Positions 36,670 to 49,879 are shown, counted from the stretch's first letter. The stretch: DNA of 64,000 nucleotides from Phyto melanocephala (GCA_941918925.1 OW799236.1:87376216-87440215); one strand, 5' to 3'. Notes: generated by a model from the sequence alone, not told the origin. Program-made: numbers and translations.

Positions 36670-36811
36670 AACAGCTGTTCTTATTCTACACCTGTTGCAA
36701 AACTATTAACTGAAAGTCGCGATAAGAAAAATTGCGTAATAACCACATTTTTTCTAAAAATATAATATTTATAAGTTATTTAATATAAAAACTTTAAACA
36801 CAATGGTGAGT
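36670..36811 (+). promoter_or_regulatory. Candidate promoter with E-box and ATG-intron start
   Basis: AACAGCTGTT at 36670-36679 matches the AWCAGCTGWT E-box that is a known core-promoter motif of Drosophila housekeeping genes. About 125 bp downstream, ACAATG is followed immediately by the donor GTGAGT (36803-36811), a layout used by genes whose first coding exon is little more than the ATG. I could not find the next exon, so this is suggestive only. Confidence 0.25.
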
Positions 36812-36829
36812 ACTGAAATATTGAATTTA

Positions 36830-38180
36830 TTAAATAAAAGTGAAAATTTATACCATAAAAGATACCAAGAAACGAGTATCGAAATAAAATTATAATAAAT
36901 ATTACGAAATCACTCATAACCATTTTTTAAATGGCTGCTAGTTCAATGCAATAATGTACTGACGACCAGTTAAAACAGAAGCATTGTGTATTTTTTGAAA
37001 AATTAAAAAAAAAATTCACTCGAAAATTTTCGGCGTCAAAAATTTTAAAAAGCGCTAAAATCACCAAGTGGACAACGCTGATTCTATCAAAACATTTAAA
37101 CATGTTTTGAAAGTTCTATTTCAGTTTTAATGTTTTTTTTTCATTCACATTTGTTTTGATTCCGTTTTATTTTATTCCAGTTTTGTTTTATTTTTCAATG
37201 TTTTGATTGTATTTTGTATTTTGTAATAAGAGACTAATATACATACACTATTTAAAATTTAATGAGATTGCTTGTAAGCCATTTTTCTTATGCCTGTGCC
37301 GCTCTTTAGTAGTTATATTTTTTTACACAGACTTATTATTTATATAGATTTAATTTAAGCACTTGCTAAATAATTGTAGTGTATTTTTAATGACTACTCA
37401 TATCATGGTTATTATTTTTGCTGGTGTTGATAGTTTAACAAACATTTACTTTTCAATTTGTCTGCACAATATAGATTGGCATTTAAAAATTTAAACAATT
37501 AAATTGTTTTGCATGCCTGCCAAACAAAATAACTGTTAAGTGGACGCCAGTATTAAGAAAAAAAAAAACATTGGATGGTTTTATTTGCAAATCAATTAAA
37601 AAGTTAATTAACAAAAATAGATATTAATTTTTTCGCCTTTAAAAAGTGTAAATAGTTTATAAGATGCAGCAAATCTAAGATTTGTTAAGTAAATATGTAT
37701 GTGTTTATGTAAGTGTTAAATTTAGTTATGGGTTTAAGTGGGTAACTCTAGATAAATTTTGGTTTTGTTATTAAGGGTGTTCACGTTTAAATCTGTGACA
37801 GTATGCATAGAGCAAATTTGCTGTGAATATTACAGCACATCGTTATCGTCTGTTTTTAATCCGAAATACATCTTCATTAACATTTTGTTTGTTCATTATA
37901 TAATTCTTTTTTTTTTTCAAAAGAATCTATTTTTGTTTTTGAATTGTATTGTTACTAAAAGAAATTTCTTGAAATTTAAGTTTTTTTTGGTGATGTGTCT
38001 CCCGTGTTTTATGTTAAATAAGTATTGTTGACCTTTTACCTGTTCCTTATATATTTTGTTGCAGATTTTTGGTTTTTTGTTCTTTTTTTCTTTTACATAA
38101 AATTAATGGCGGTCGAAATGTCAAAAACAGCTGCTTTCACTTATTTGCTTTTGAGCATATATACATATACACAGCCAAAA
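36830..38180. other. AT-rich non-coding DNA
   Basis: No supported gene or transposon. The open frames at 37759-38031 and 38025-38207 are Phe/Leu/Ile-rich with no motif. Confidence 0.45.
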
Positions 38181-38184
38181 TTTT

Positions 38185-38292
38185 ATAGTGCAAATGAAGT
38201 AAAGTGAAGCAGATTGCACATGCTTCACTTAGTTGTGCTAAAAAATAATGCATTTTTGCAATCATTTGCATTGCTTGCACAGTTTGCACTAT
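38185..38292. repeat. Nested foldback of about 108 bp
   Basis: The outer arms ATAGTGCAAA (38185-38194) and TTTGCACTAT (38283-38292) are perfect complements. Inside, AAGTGAAGCA (38202-38211) and TGCTTCACTT (38221-38230) form a perfect 10 bp stem with a 9-base loop. The remainder is rich in GCATTTTTGCA and TTGCA words. It could be a very small MITE or the trace of a structured RNA. Confidence 0.55.
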
Positions 38293-39654
38293 CCTTTGTG
38301 AGTACCCTTATTGTTGTTACATTTACTTAAATTTTCTTATAAGACTCATAAAACTGATTGTACATTAACATTATATAGCTGTCAAAATATTTAAATATCA
38401 AATAACTTACACATGTCCAAAATCACTTATCCATCCATTATCTTAAATTTTATGCAGATTTTCATAATAGTTTTCAATAAGGAGAAATCCGTAACAAAAG
38501 CTAAAAAAAAAGAAAATAATTCGCAGCAGCCATACATGATGTAATCATCTCTTAAGGCTTAAAACAAGCAGAAAACCATATCAGAGAAATACTATTGCTC
38601 CACTTTAAATTGTCCAATAACCAAGAGTAATATTTACCGAAACTAGTTTTAGCTAACTTCAAATTATATTTCAAATTATTTAACAAGAAAAAAAAAAACA
38701 AATAAAACAACGTTTTTTGGGTGAACGCATTTTTGTATTTATTTTATTTGTTTTTTTTTTGTTAAAAAATTTGCGTACAACGCAAAAGTTTCCAATTTTC
38801 AAATTATTTATTATTTCGATTTATTTTGGCTCCAAAAATTTAATGCCGCAATAAACAAAGTCTCTGTGGACTGAACAAAAAAAAAGGGGGCTTATTGCAG
38901 AGTTGTGCTTTTTGGTCAACTACATGTTAGATTTTGTTTAGATTGAAAAAAGCTGACAGTTTTTGAAATGCACCACAAAAGTCTAGAAAACTATATAGAC
39001 AACGTTTAAACACAAGTTTTGTTGTGATTTTGTTTTAAGAAACACAAAATTGCATAGATAAAAATCTATGCATGTGTTGCAACACGCACTAAAACAGAAA
39101 ACGATATACATGCATGTGTATGTGTGCAGCAAATAAAAAAAAAACAATTATTAACGCACTGGTCGTTAATAAATTTTGGGGGGCAAATGACAACAACAAA
39201 AAAAAAATGCTATAATAGTGACTTAGTTTTTATTCTAAAAAATTCAAATATAAATACATTAAGCAACTAGATCATGCTGTGAGCAAGTGATAACCTTTAC
39301 ACGCCAACAATGATTTTTATGTTTTAACTTGAGTTGCTAGTAAAGGGCGTTTTTTTTTGAAAGCGACGAACACTATTAGTTAGATTTTATGGTGAACATT
39401 ATGCCACTAATGTTTAAAAATTTTACGCCATGCATCGCCGTGGCTACCTGACGTAACCTGGAGCTTCAATTTCCACACTTTTTGCAGTAAATCGAGCTGT
39501 ATTTCGAAAATAAAACGTTTAATATTATAGACCTGGGGATACACATAGCCCCAGTAAAAATATCTAATGGCGTTCAATGACAAAAATTACATAGTGGCCA
39601 GTTAACTGGACTATTTCTTAAAAGTATTCGTTCGTCTAATGCTTATCTATAATA
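38293..39654. other. AT-rich non-coding DNA
   Basis: Nothing is firmly recognised. A stretch near 39350-39600 has phrases (GGTGAACATTATGCC, ACGTAACCTGGAGC, TATTTCGAAAATAAA) faintly like the complement of a mariner-type transposase end, but too degraded to call. Confidence 0.4.
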
Positions 39655-40031
39655 ATCTATAAAAGTGAAACTCTTTCTGTGTGTGTATGTATGTGTGTGT
39701 GCCGAAACCGTAAAGCTGATCGGACTCAAACTTCAGTAAGTTGTTGTACACGTTCCAGGGAGTGTTTATGGGTGAAAAAAGTGGGCGAGGTCACGCCCAT
39801 AAAAAATAACTTATCATTTTTAGCTACTTGCACTTGACCGACTTTCCTGAAACATTGCACACACATTGAACTCACATGATTATACAATTTCGTGATAATA
39901 AAAGTGGGAAGTGCCACGCCTATAAAAAATAAGTTATAATTTTTAGCTTCTTGCACTTGATATTCAATTAAAATTCAGAATGCATTGTTATTCATTAAGG
40001 GGCGTTGCAACGCACGCCGGGCTTGGCTAGT
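39655..40031 (-). mobile_element. Element C, short copy
   Basis: This is the reverse complement of the element at 8968-9831. It starts ATCTATAAAAGTGAAAC, then GTGTGTATGTATGTGTG, TGATCGGACTCAAACTTC, GGAGTGTTTATGG and AAAGTGGGCGAGGTCACG. It ends TTCATTAAGGGGCG and GCCGGGCTTGGCTAGT. Only about two of the ~121 bp modules remain, against six in the other copy, so module number varies between loci. The 39726-39956 frame is part of this repeat. Confidence 0.8.
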
Positions 40032-41040
40032 TGATTGTATAGCATGTTGTGTGACATGCAGCATCATCCTGTTAAACTCATATGTCTGTAATACCAATGC
40101 CTTTTAATTAATAGCATGTTTCCACGGAATTCGTAATTAAATATCTTATTATTAATTTCCAGCCTAATTACGAACTAAATTACATATTTAGCCATATAAA
40201 ACTTTTGATGCGAATTACCTCGTTTGTGGGTATTTACAGTAAAATTATTACAATTTATAATTTTTATCAGCAGTTTGTCATAATCACCAGTCAAAAGAAA
40301 GTAAAAAGAAAGATCCGCTAAAGAATGACTTAAATTAAATTATAAAGCAAATTGTAATGTCCAGGAGGTTAATGGCCACATAGAAAATGTTATGGAAGAG
40401 CACAAATTATTCTTAGGCAGTCTGATAGATATGCAAGAAAACAATTAAAATTCTGCTAAAATATTTGTTTATATGCGTTTTCTGCCAATTAAAAATGTGT
40501 CGTGTGCACGAGTCATTCTGCTAAGTAATTCAAAGAGCAAGTTATTCAACAGCAGCAGCACTGCAGGAACATTCTTAAAGTTTTGAAAATATATGGATTT
40601 CGATCACTAAAGAGTAAGTTTTTCTGGATATATGGATGTTTCATGAATGGTTTGAGCATTACCATTGCTAAAATTTAATCAAAAATGTACTTCATTTTAT
40701 TAGTTTGTCGAATTGTACCAAGACTTTTAAAATAAATTTAAACAATTCGCATACGTTGCTCTGGCCTACTAATGTTAATATTAAACCTATCATTAAACTA
40801 CCTAGACCTAAGAAACTAGCTGACATAAAAAACAGTTTTGCCAATTTAAGTTATTGACTTATGGCGTTTATGTGTTTATTTGCATACAAGTTGCTAGTAG
40901 CAATTGCTGTTGTTCTATTTACATCATATAGCAACTTTAATATGTCCTCAATAACCTAAAGTATTTTTAAAGAACAGATGCTATTGTCATCCTAAGCGAC
41001 ATAACAGAGGAAACCCCTAATTTGTTTAAAGTGTCTTAAA
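40032..41040. other. AT-rich non-coding DNA
   Basis: No supported feature. A short readable stretch near 40350-40450 (NGHIENVMEEHKLFLGSL) was considered and not called. Confidence 0.4.
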
Positions 41041-41049
41041 AGTTTTCTC

Positions 41050-41800
41050 CTACCGTGACTTTTTAAATGATACGCAGGTTTTTTGATAAAAAATATTTAA
41101 AATTTCAACATATTTAGATTTCTTTGAGCTCTATACACTTTGTCCAATAACTCTCTTACCTTTTCATCGCTTCGAAAATAATAAAATTTGCCTGTCATCA
41201 AAATATTTCTAAATATTATTTATTTGTAAGATGATCCCACTGTTGGAGTCGAATCTCTCTCTGACAAGCAATTTCTAGAGGTTTGATAACTGTAAATAGT
41301 TAGTCGGGTTTAAATCCGGTGAATAGGGTGGGTAAGGGAGTAATTCGTAGAAATTAATGGATTTTTGCAATGGAAATTACACATGTGTATACCTTTGAGT
41401 TTTGCTGATATAAAATTACTTCTTGGCCAAATGCTATTTTTTCAAATCCTTATTAAGTTAAAATATTCGTTTTTGATTGTCTCTTCCTTATAAGGGTAGT
41501 CAATTTGGATTACACCACATGCATAAAAAACAATTGGAAAATCTCAAATTAACCTTATTTGGCGCCAATTTGTAATAATAAACCCACTATTTTGACTGCT
41601 GTTTGGTATGTGGAAGGTTTTAATCCAATCAAGGTTAAGAAAAAGCGCAAAAAATCATCCATGTTGTAGTTCAACAACGCCAAACACTTCTGCGAAGTTA
41701 TCGGTAATATTATATTTGTGGTCGATTATATATATATTCTCATACCCAACTGGTTATATAAAATTAAAATCATTGAGTCACGTAGGATGATAATGGGTTC
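41050..41800 (-). pseudogene. Decayed mariner transposase, C-terminal half
   Basis: On the minus strand, pieces follow the order of mariner C-terminal domains. GVIQIDYPYKEETIKNEYFN at about 41515-41460 corresponds to the usual GVIxIDYLEKGxTINGEYY. LLPYPPYSPDLNPTNYL at about 41350-41300 holds the third catalytic Asp. A damaged tail with WTKCIELKEI at about 41120 corresponds to the RWxKCIELxGDYVEK end. Several frameshifts and stops occur, and the middle HQDNA motif is lost. It is a different mariner lineage from the relic at 3.1-3.8 kb by motif spelling. Confidence 0.8.
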
Positions 41801-41809
41801 AAAAATCTA

Positions 41810-42700
41810 CTATAATTTTAGATTAGCAAATCTATCGTCAATTTTTAAATTTTTTTGAAGTAGGAACCTTAAGGCAGTGAATCAATATTTTTCCGCTCAA
41901 ATGAATGGGTCAGAGTTTCCTTTAGCTTAAGTTAGAATGAAGGCTATTTTCACAACAAATAATGGCTGATAAACACACGTAATTTTAATTTTCTCCTCAA
42001 CTAAAACTAAATGATAAAGTTTGTTCAAGTACTGAGAGGAAGCAGAGGCCTACTGATAAGAGCAGTATTATTCTTTCAATTAAATGGAAAAAAATTAAAA
42101 AAATCACGAAGTTATTAACCCGTTCTCATTATCTGTAAATATGGTACAGCATCTCGTTATCTGTAAATATGGTCCAGCGTATAATTATTTGTTGTTACTT
42201 TAAATGTCCTCTAAATACACGGTAGGCTAGAAATTATGTCTACATGTAACGGTAAGGGGCAAAAACTACGCCTGCGTATAAAAATTAAAATTAAATAATT
42301 TACTAAATTATTCGGAATATGGTCCTGACTAGTCTTTCAATGCATATAGACCAGCTCAAACCCATCAATCAAATATATTTAATATTGAAATAAAATTAAT
42401 TTTTTTTTTGGTTTTATACACCACCATGCATCGAACGTAAGGGGTAGAATTTTCCATTTTAATAAATATTTAATAAACAAAAGCATTATTTAATTTTTAA
42501 GATGCGGGCGTGGCTTTTACCCATCCCTATACGAGTAAAATTCTCTTTTGTTACTAAAAGGAATATTGGCTTTCAACAACTCCATTGCTGTATATTTACA
42601 ACTAATCTTTATTTCATTCTTTGTTGTTTAGAACTGCCTTGTAAGTTTTATTCTATTTTTTAAATAAAGAGTCCACCAAATAACTTTTTTTTGTTTTGAA
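41810..42700. other. AT-rich non-coding DNA
   Basis: No supported feature. Two direct phrases of the form CTCGTTATCTGTAAATATGGT/CAGC occur near 42125 and 42150. Confidence 0.4.
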
Positions 42701-42704
42701 AATG

Positions 42705-43085
42705 CTATAAAAAAAGTGTAGCTTCGGCTGTGTGGCACGTAGCGCCGTCCTGTTGAAACCAAATGTTGCCAATATCCTCCTCTTCAATTTTTGTGAACAA
42801 AAATTCGTTCAACATGGCCCGATAATGATCGCCATTGACTACGGCCAATCGTTGCTCATTTTCGAAGAAAAATGGCCCAATTATGCCTCTGGACCAAAAT
42901 CCGCACCAAACAGTGACTCGTTTTGAGTGTATCGGCTTTTTAATGTATGCGTGCGGGCTATATGTGACCCAAATGCGACAATTTTGCTTGTTTACATATC
43001 CGCCAAGATCAAAATGAGCTTTATCTGAAAAGATGATTTTTTTTTTGGCAAAATCGTCCAAAGAAATGTCTATATTTTCTACCGT
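42705..43085 (-). pseudogene. Transposase catalytic-domain fragment, DUF4817-like mariner family
   Basis: An open minus-strand frame reads IIFSDKAHFDLGGYVNKQNC, then RIWVTYSPHAYIKKPIHSKR, VTVWCGFWSRGIIGPFFFEN and IGNIWFQQDGATCHTAEAT, where it breaks off. The first catalytic Asp (FSDKAHF) and the second (QQDGATCHTA) are kept. The third, expected in a PRSCDLTPLD motif, is missing because the frame runs into AT-rich DNA. The reading frame is unbroken over about 119 residues, so this copy is younger than the others of its family in the window. The shadow frames on the plus strand here are not genes. Confidence 0.85.
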
Positions 43086-43089
43086 TGTT

Positions 43090-44740
43090 CAGGCGTAAGG
43101 ATAAAACTAATTATCTGTCAAATCAGAACATGAGCTAAGTGTTACTATTCACTAAATAAGTAGTAGTTGAATGGCAGTAATTAGATGGCAGTTTGCATGC
43201 GTTAGGACACACAAAATGTTTTTCATTTTTATAGTTTCGCTTTTATTGCTACTTAAGACCCCTTAAATGTCTTAAGTTATTAAATTCAGTTGAATATATT
43301 TAGACTGAAAACTTAAAAAAAAAAATTATCGTTATCTTAGTCATGATTTGAACTTTAACTTTAAACTATTTAACTTGAAACATTTTATTATATTTTCCTT
43401 CTCACTTAATTAACACGTTTGCTTTGGTAATTAAACTTTAACATCTTAATTCAGTACTTTACCATTGCTATCCACAACATTTTTAATCTTTGAAAAATTA
43501 TTAGACCAAAATAAAAATAAAAAAAATTTAAAACAAATTGAGCGTTGGCGTAGCTCCAGCTGAGTTTAAATGCTCATAAAATTGTGGCACATACAAACAA
43601 CACCTTCTCTGAAAAAAAAAACAACAGTCATAAAACTACAATAGAAAAACAATTAAAATTTGTTTAAAGTAAATAGTAAAACATTTGGCTCATAAATTAA
43701 ATGCCAGTTTAAATTTCAAACTTTGTTAAGTAGAGCTGTTGATAGCAATCACTTGGTAAATAATTTGAAAAACTGCTACTGGTTTAAAGTTTGTTTGACG
43801 AATTCATTTTCCCTCTAATGGCTTTGACAGTTAGTTGAGTGAAAACATAAGTGTTAAATCAGCTTAAAGTTTAAATTATTTTATTATTCTTCAAACAATT
43901 TTTTTTTATTGTGGGAATGACAGTATTAGACAGTATTATAGAACTTGCACTTTGTATTCAAGTTGGAAAAACAAAATTTTTTTTAAGCAAAGAATTGTTT
44001 GAAGTAACAAATTTCACTTATCTTTTCATTGCATTATGCTTTTAATAAAATTTGAATTAATATATTGTAAATCAATTAATTCTATACTAAACAACTGATA
44101 TTTTATAATAGATACTCTATTGTTTTCATTCTGAAAAAAAAAACAAAAGACTTAGGACCCATACTCAAATGTAACTGTTATTCAGTTAAACATCTTATTA
44201 TGATTAAAAATTTTTTGGTTTAAAAAGCTACGAATCAATAAGTTTTATTTAAATCTATTGTTTAGATTTTATTTATTGTTTTTTAATTTAAATCGATTTG
44301 TGTTCATTCAAACAAAAGACTTAAGACACGTACACACAATAAATGGTTTTAAGTTTTTAATTTAAAAAAAAATATTTAAAAAGTAAATCAATTTCATTTA
44401 AGCATCTTATATTAAGCATTCGATCTTCTCATAAATGCATTACTGCAATAGGTGTTTCACTTACAATATTTGTGTATGCAAAAAAGTATAATTTTCTGTT
44501 GTACCAGTTTGCTGTCATATTTAATGCAGAATAGAAGTAAATTTCAAAACGCGTCCAACTTCTTTATGATTTCCCTTTTTTTAGGTTTAAGGACATTTAG
44601 TCAATGGAGTTGAAAAAAATCACAGTCATTGGCTGCTCTACCCAGAGACTATAGTTCCATTGTGAAATATAAGTGCGCAGATAGAAAGATAGAGATTAAT
44701 GGGAAATTCCTTTCGGTCGTGAACAATTTATGACTCCTTA
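43090..44740. other. AT-rich non-coding DNA
   Basis: No gene, RNA gene or transposon is recognised over this 1.6 kb. Confidence 0.5.
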
Positions 44741-44754
44741 CAAAATCAAAATTG

Positions 44755-46500
44755 CTCTTAAGTCATGCATGGAGAGCATAGAGAGGCAGTCAAGAGCAGA
44801 GGTCTTTTTGTAGCAAGCGCAGAGAAAATTAATAGTTCCACCGTCTCCTCTTTCTTACACAAACGGCAGAAGTCGGTTGGGTTCGATTGCCATTTCGCGA
44901 TAAACGATTCAGTACCGCAATGTGTGGTTAAAATACCTGTTAGCAGCTTCAGATCCTTTTTCCTCAGAGATAAAAGTATTTTCATTCTCTTAGGCGATAT
45001 TGCTGCCAATATGGTTCTGCATCGTGGATCGTTTATCCAGTTTCAGTTTGCGAGATCCCTAAAGTATTCTTCGCGCGCAGTGGAGGAAACACTGTGGTGA
45101 TAACAAAATCAGTTTTCATTTTAACACCTCTTTGTCCTAGCTCGTCCGACTCTTCCCAGAAATACCATATTGACTCGTGATAACTGCTGATTTAAACACA
45201 TTATATTTCAGAGCAGCTTGATTTTTGACATAAGTAGTTATGTAATCAAACTGTTTTATATTTATTTTATTTATATTTAGACCAGGTAAATAGGTTCCCT
45301 AATTGCAAAAATACACTACTTTTTTCACCAAGTCTATACGACTACTTGATCTCTAGTGATTCAATGCTCCTTCCGAAATAGTGTTTTCAATTAAAGGTGT
45401 GAAATCGAAGAACAGTAACTGATAGTCTGATCTGATTAAATCCTTTAGCTGATTACTTCGTTATGTTCTAATAAAGATGTTAGAGTGGCCCGTTTTTAAG
45501 CCATGCCTGAAGCCTGATTCCCTAACTTTTAGAGAACTCTATACTGCTTGCTTGACTTAGTACGGTATTAAGCACATCTTCCAAGAGATACTGTTATAAG
45601 TATCAAGGAAGTTATTTATGCCTTGTTCAATACCTAAAGACGTCAGATATTCGTGGCGGTATTGATTGCTCGTACAGCCAATAGACAGTACAAGACTTGA
45701 GATTCTAACTTTTTTCTTTAGAATGTCTGCACGCCTATAGAGCATTTAATCCATTTTGGACTTGATCGTCCAATTTAGTTTTTTATCTAGAATAACACCG
45801 AGATATGTTGCCTCTGAACAGATTTGCTGCTCTATTCCATCTAGGATCTAGGTAACTTACTATCTCCGATATTGTGTCGTCGGGTAAACAGTGGTCTCTG
45901 GATTAGTCTTAAATCGTTTAACTGTTGCCAAAGTAACAGTTGTCTGGGTGATTCTTGCATCAAGTCGGATAGTGTCGGTACGAATTTATCACCAAATAAA
46001 ATCACAACATTATCAGCATAAGCCACCACCTTTCTTCTGTCATATTTGAAGGTTTTCAGTCTTCCATTCCGTATTTCATTCATAGTCCAGAATGGCAGTA
46101 AAAACACACCTCCTCTGGGTGTGCCTTTGATAATAACCTTCTTTATGGAACCCAACTCCAGATTTAAAATGATTATTCGGTCTTTAAGCGTTTCATTTAT
46201 GAATTTTTATCAGATAAGGGGAATACTGAGTGATATAAGGGATTCATATATTGACTCCAACTCTACATTTTTAAAAGCCATCCGAATGGCTGCCAATGGT
46301 CAAAATTCGATTTCTTTTTCGATTTTACTTTTTGATTGCCCTTAAATAAACTTCTGCTTTAAGTGCACTTTTTCACTCTAATATCCCACATGAAGTCCAC
46401 ATTACTTTTCTCTTAGTAGTTTTATTTTACTCCAACGTTTTTTTTAATATAACTCGATCATGTTTTGATGAAACACCAATCTATTACAGAGGATATTGTT
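44755..46500 (-). pseudogene. Degenerate LINE (RT and C-terminal zinc-knuckle remains)
   Basis: Reading down the minus strand, 46290-46200 carries AFKNVELESIYESLISLSIP, close to the AFDNV region of RT, with stops after it. At 46150-45850 the frame gives IKGTPRGGVFLLPFW (the TPQGG motif) and VVAYADNVVILFG. In the latter the YADD catalytic box reads YADN, so a catalytic Asp is lost. Near 45830 ATYLGVILDKKLNW follows. At 45500-45370 there is a stretch ESGFRHGLKTGHSNIF and LLFFDFTPLIEN, more like an RT N-terminal region, so a second LINE may be spliced in. At 45009-44758 LRKKDLKLLTGILTTHC and CRLCKKEE form the C-terminal Cys motif. It is dead throughout. Confidence 0.75.
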
Positions 46501-46509
46501 GGCTATACT

Positions 46510-48580
46510 TTGAAAAGACTTCATGATAATTTATCGAAGATGCTAATTGGCCAGAAGTCTGAAGTCTCTAAAATAAGAGTTAAGTCCTCCAACAACTGGA
46601 GAAAACAAGCTTTTAGAATCTGAGATAGCGCAATAGGGGTAATTTGGTCAGGGATGAAACTAATGGCACAGGACGAATGACGATGGTAGAATTTTATCAC
46701 CGGTTTTTATTGTAACTCGGAACTATAGAAATCTAATTAATACAAAAAAATTCATTACCAAATAGTGCTTTTTGAACCATTTACTTAGCGTTTAACTACT
46801 TCCCAGAGCGATTCTAGAAGACAGGACTTTTATATTCAACGTCCTATTCATAGTTGGGTCTTTTACAAATAATAAGTGCTAATTTCATTCCTAGTATGAA
46901 CAGCTTAAGCATGCCTTCTCTTTACGCACCGCAGCAAGTCAGAGAGATATAAAAAACTAATGAACGTTGAAATAAATAAGTCCCCTTTGTCCACTGCTAA
47001 AGTATTATGCAGTAAAGAAGACCTTCCTTGTTGTGCTTTCGCAGGTTAACAATTATGCATTTCTATGCAATAAAATACGGTAAGGGAATAAAATTTGCGC
47101 TGCTTATAAGATTAAGTTTTTGTGGGCTTATTTGTAAAATAAGTAATACTTCTTTAAAATGAAAACTTAAAATTAAAAAATCACTAAATGATTTCTACGT
47201 TTTTAATTAAACTTCTATTAACTTTAATTTGTGTGCCAAAACAACCAGCACAATTTTACGCTGAATCGCTTGACATGTAGATTTAAATTAAATTAAAATC
47301 TTTAAGCTTAAAATTCAACTCTTTTGCTACCTCGTAAAGTGATGTTTAAAATTTTTATGTAATTTCAGTCTAAATACAAACAATTTCAAGCCTGCGTAAT
47401 TTGCTTAAAAGTATTGCACAAAAATTTTCTTACACCAAAACAAAACTAAAACATGATTTTTTTCCAAATTCTCAAAAAGTATAAAAACACAAAAATTTAG
47501 AAAGAAAAAAATACCATAAAAATATAAAAAATAAAAAAAAAATAAAAACATTTTTTGGTTAAATGTGTTACAGCCAAACCTGTTAAAACAATTTATTTAC
47601 TGTTTGGCATTTGGCAGAAGTAAAAGGCAATTGTATAAAAAAATAGTGCGTAAACTACTTTAGGCTTGCAGTTAAAATTGCATGCAACTCCACTAACAGA
47701 CACACAAACTCAAGTTGACATTTGCGAAATGGCGTGCATAAGTGTTGGTGTTGGGCAATTGCAGTTCATATGGCTAAATATGTAATTTTAGTTTTATTGT
47801 GTTTTTTTTTTAAATAAGAGATATAGGCCAGTCTTTGCCACTAAAGTGATAAATATTATTTTGTTATTTTTGTTTCTTTTTTACTGTGTCCAAAGGTTGT
47901 TGTATTAATTTCTTTATGAGTGTGTACTTCTTGGTATCTTTTTGGTTCATTAATAATATTTCTGTTTTTTTTTACGTTTTAATTGAAAATATAAATTTCG
48001 TTTTTGGTTATATGTTTTTCAATTTTTATTTTGCGAAATTTATTTTTAACGGCAGGAAATGGAAAATTATTCAAAATTTATCTTTATTAAGTGTGTTGTT
48101 GAGAAAAGTTTCTTTAATTAAGTGCTTGGAAATGTGTTAATTTGTACATTAGAGGCGTTAGCGAAATGTTTATAACCTACATCATGTACATATATTAAAA
48201 GTCTTCAAGTAATAATTCTTTAAAGTAAGACAAAAATGCCTCAAGTCGGAAACTAAAATTTTTTTTAATACCAAACAAGTTATACATTTTGCTGACTTAC
48301 ACCTCTTATTCTGAATTGTATAATGGTAATTAAAATTAGAACAACTTTAACTTAAATGTTAATTTTCATATACAACTAAAATTATAATATATATTTTTTT
48401 TAGTTTTATTGCAGTTTTGTTACGAAATTCAGAATAAGGGTTTTATTGGCTTAAAGGAAAATTATTACGATTGCGAGTAAGACGCGAAAATTCCGTATTT
48501 GAAATTTCTAAGAAACTCGAGCTGGAGATCTATTAGAAATTACGTTGAGGGAATTGTGTTCCTGAACTAGTCGATTTTTA
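46510..48580. other. AT-rich non-coding DNA
   Basis: No supported feature. The 47886-48140 frame is Phe/Leu/Ile-rich and AT-driven. LINE remains may extend a little above 46500 but are not readable. Confidence 0.45.
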
Positions 48581-48589
48581 TAGAGAAAA

Positions 48590-48680
48590 CAGGATTATGG
48601 TTTTTATTAGGGAAGTTTTGTTTTTACATAAAGCGCACAACATGCCAATTAGTCATACCTGTAATGGATAAATTGTGAAG
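48590..48680 (+). repeat. Possible diverged 3' fragment of the 49 kb LINE
   Basis: The words GATTATGGTTTTTATTAGGG, AAAGCGCACAACATGCCAAT and CATACCTGTAATGG parallel the 3' region of the LINE at 49049-50074 (ATTATGGTTTTAAATTGG, GGAGCGCACAACATTCGAAC, ATACCTGTCATGG) in the same order. It is short and diverged. Confidence 0.4.
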
Positions 48681-49048
48681 AAACCTTCACAATAAAATTT
48701 ATAATTAAATTTTTAAGAGTATATATAGGTTTGTCATTCCATGCACAATATCTAAAACTTTCATATCCGACCCCATTAAGAATAAATTTTTAATTTAGCT
48801 TTGTGCGTCTGTCAGTCTGTCCGTGTGTATGTTGAAATTAACATTTTGAAGACCTCAGACATTTCCAAGACCCGTGTAAGGTACCAAAATCCGTATAAAA
48901 AAATCAGAAAAATCGTTTTATAAACAACTAAGATATGATCAAAAAACCTAGACCACCTCGTCTTTTCACATTGAAACAAACTGGATGAAAGTAAGTTCGA
49001 ATCACAGTTAAGATAAAAAAATTCTTATTTTTTTTTTATTTAGTCATT

Positions 49049-49879
49049 TAAAATATACTATCAATTTGGCTAATAGGGATACAGGTAAAATATGAAGCGG
49101 CTTTAGCTGCTACGAGATTAATGGCAATAGATGAATGGCATATAAGAGAACATAAGACCAGATACCAAAAAATAACGTATATCCTACCGATGGGAAATAT
49201 TACGGAAGTAATATGTGATAAAATCCCGATGAGATATGAAAATACAAATTGCATCACCACAATACCGGAAGAGGGAGAATGGGATGAAATAACCAGGATA
49301 GGAAACACCCATGAAATCAATCTTTATACAGACGGTTCAAAGATTGGTGACCAAACTGGAGTGGGCTTATACGACAAAAGCCGAAACAGAAGCAAATACT
49401 TCCGTCTACCAGATAACAACACTATTTTCCAGGCTGAGATCATGGCGATTACGGAAGGAATTAAATGGATAAAGGAAACGAATAGCGAAGCCCCGATTCG
49501 TATCTTTACGGATAGCCAATCAGTGATTAAGACATTGAGAAAGGAGAAAGTTGAATCCCGGAACGTTTTGCAATGTAAGAGTGAGATAAACTCATATGCA
49601 AATTGTAAACATCTGGAGATAATATGGATACCAAGCCATCACGGGCTGATCGGAAACGAGAAAGCCGACAAATTATCTAAAATGAGAGCTCTTCTGAGTA
49701 CTATAACTTTGGAGAACGTCAAACCCCTTAAACGATTTAAGGATGAACTTAAACGTTGGGCGATGGAGGAACATGTCCGAAAATGGCAAAGCACTGATGT
49801 CGGTAAGGTGACAAGAATACAAGAATACCAGTGTGATTACGGAGTTGAGAACTCATCTAGCTCGCATGAGACTATCTGA
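49049..49879 (+). pseudogene. RNase H-containing ORF2 remnant of the LINE
   Basis: The first ATG in the frame is at 49121 (252 codons), but the frame is open from the insertion edge, so the ATG is incidental. The RNase H core spans roughly residues 65-170 counted from that ATG and would remove RNA from RNA-DNA hybrids in an active element. The RT itself was lost by 5' truncation, so the protein cannot support retrotransposition. The C-terminal GVENSSSSHETI is out of frame with the original protein. Confidence 0.85.

Noticed and set aside
40350..40460. Possible BESS-like peptide (EEHKLFLGSLIDM)
   Set aside because: Similarity is limited to a few residues, the frame is stopped directly afterwards, and no MADF or DNA-binding domain is nearby.
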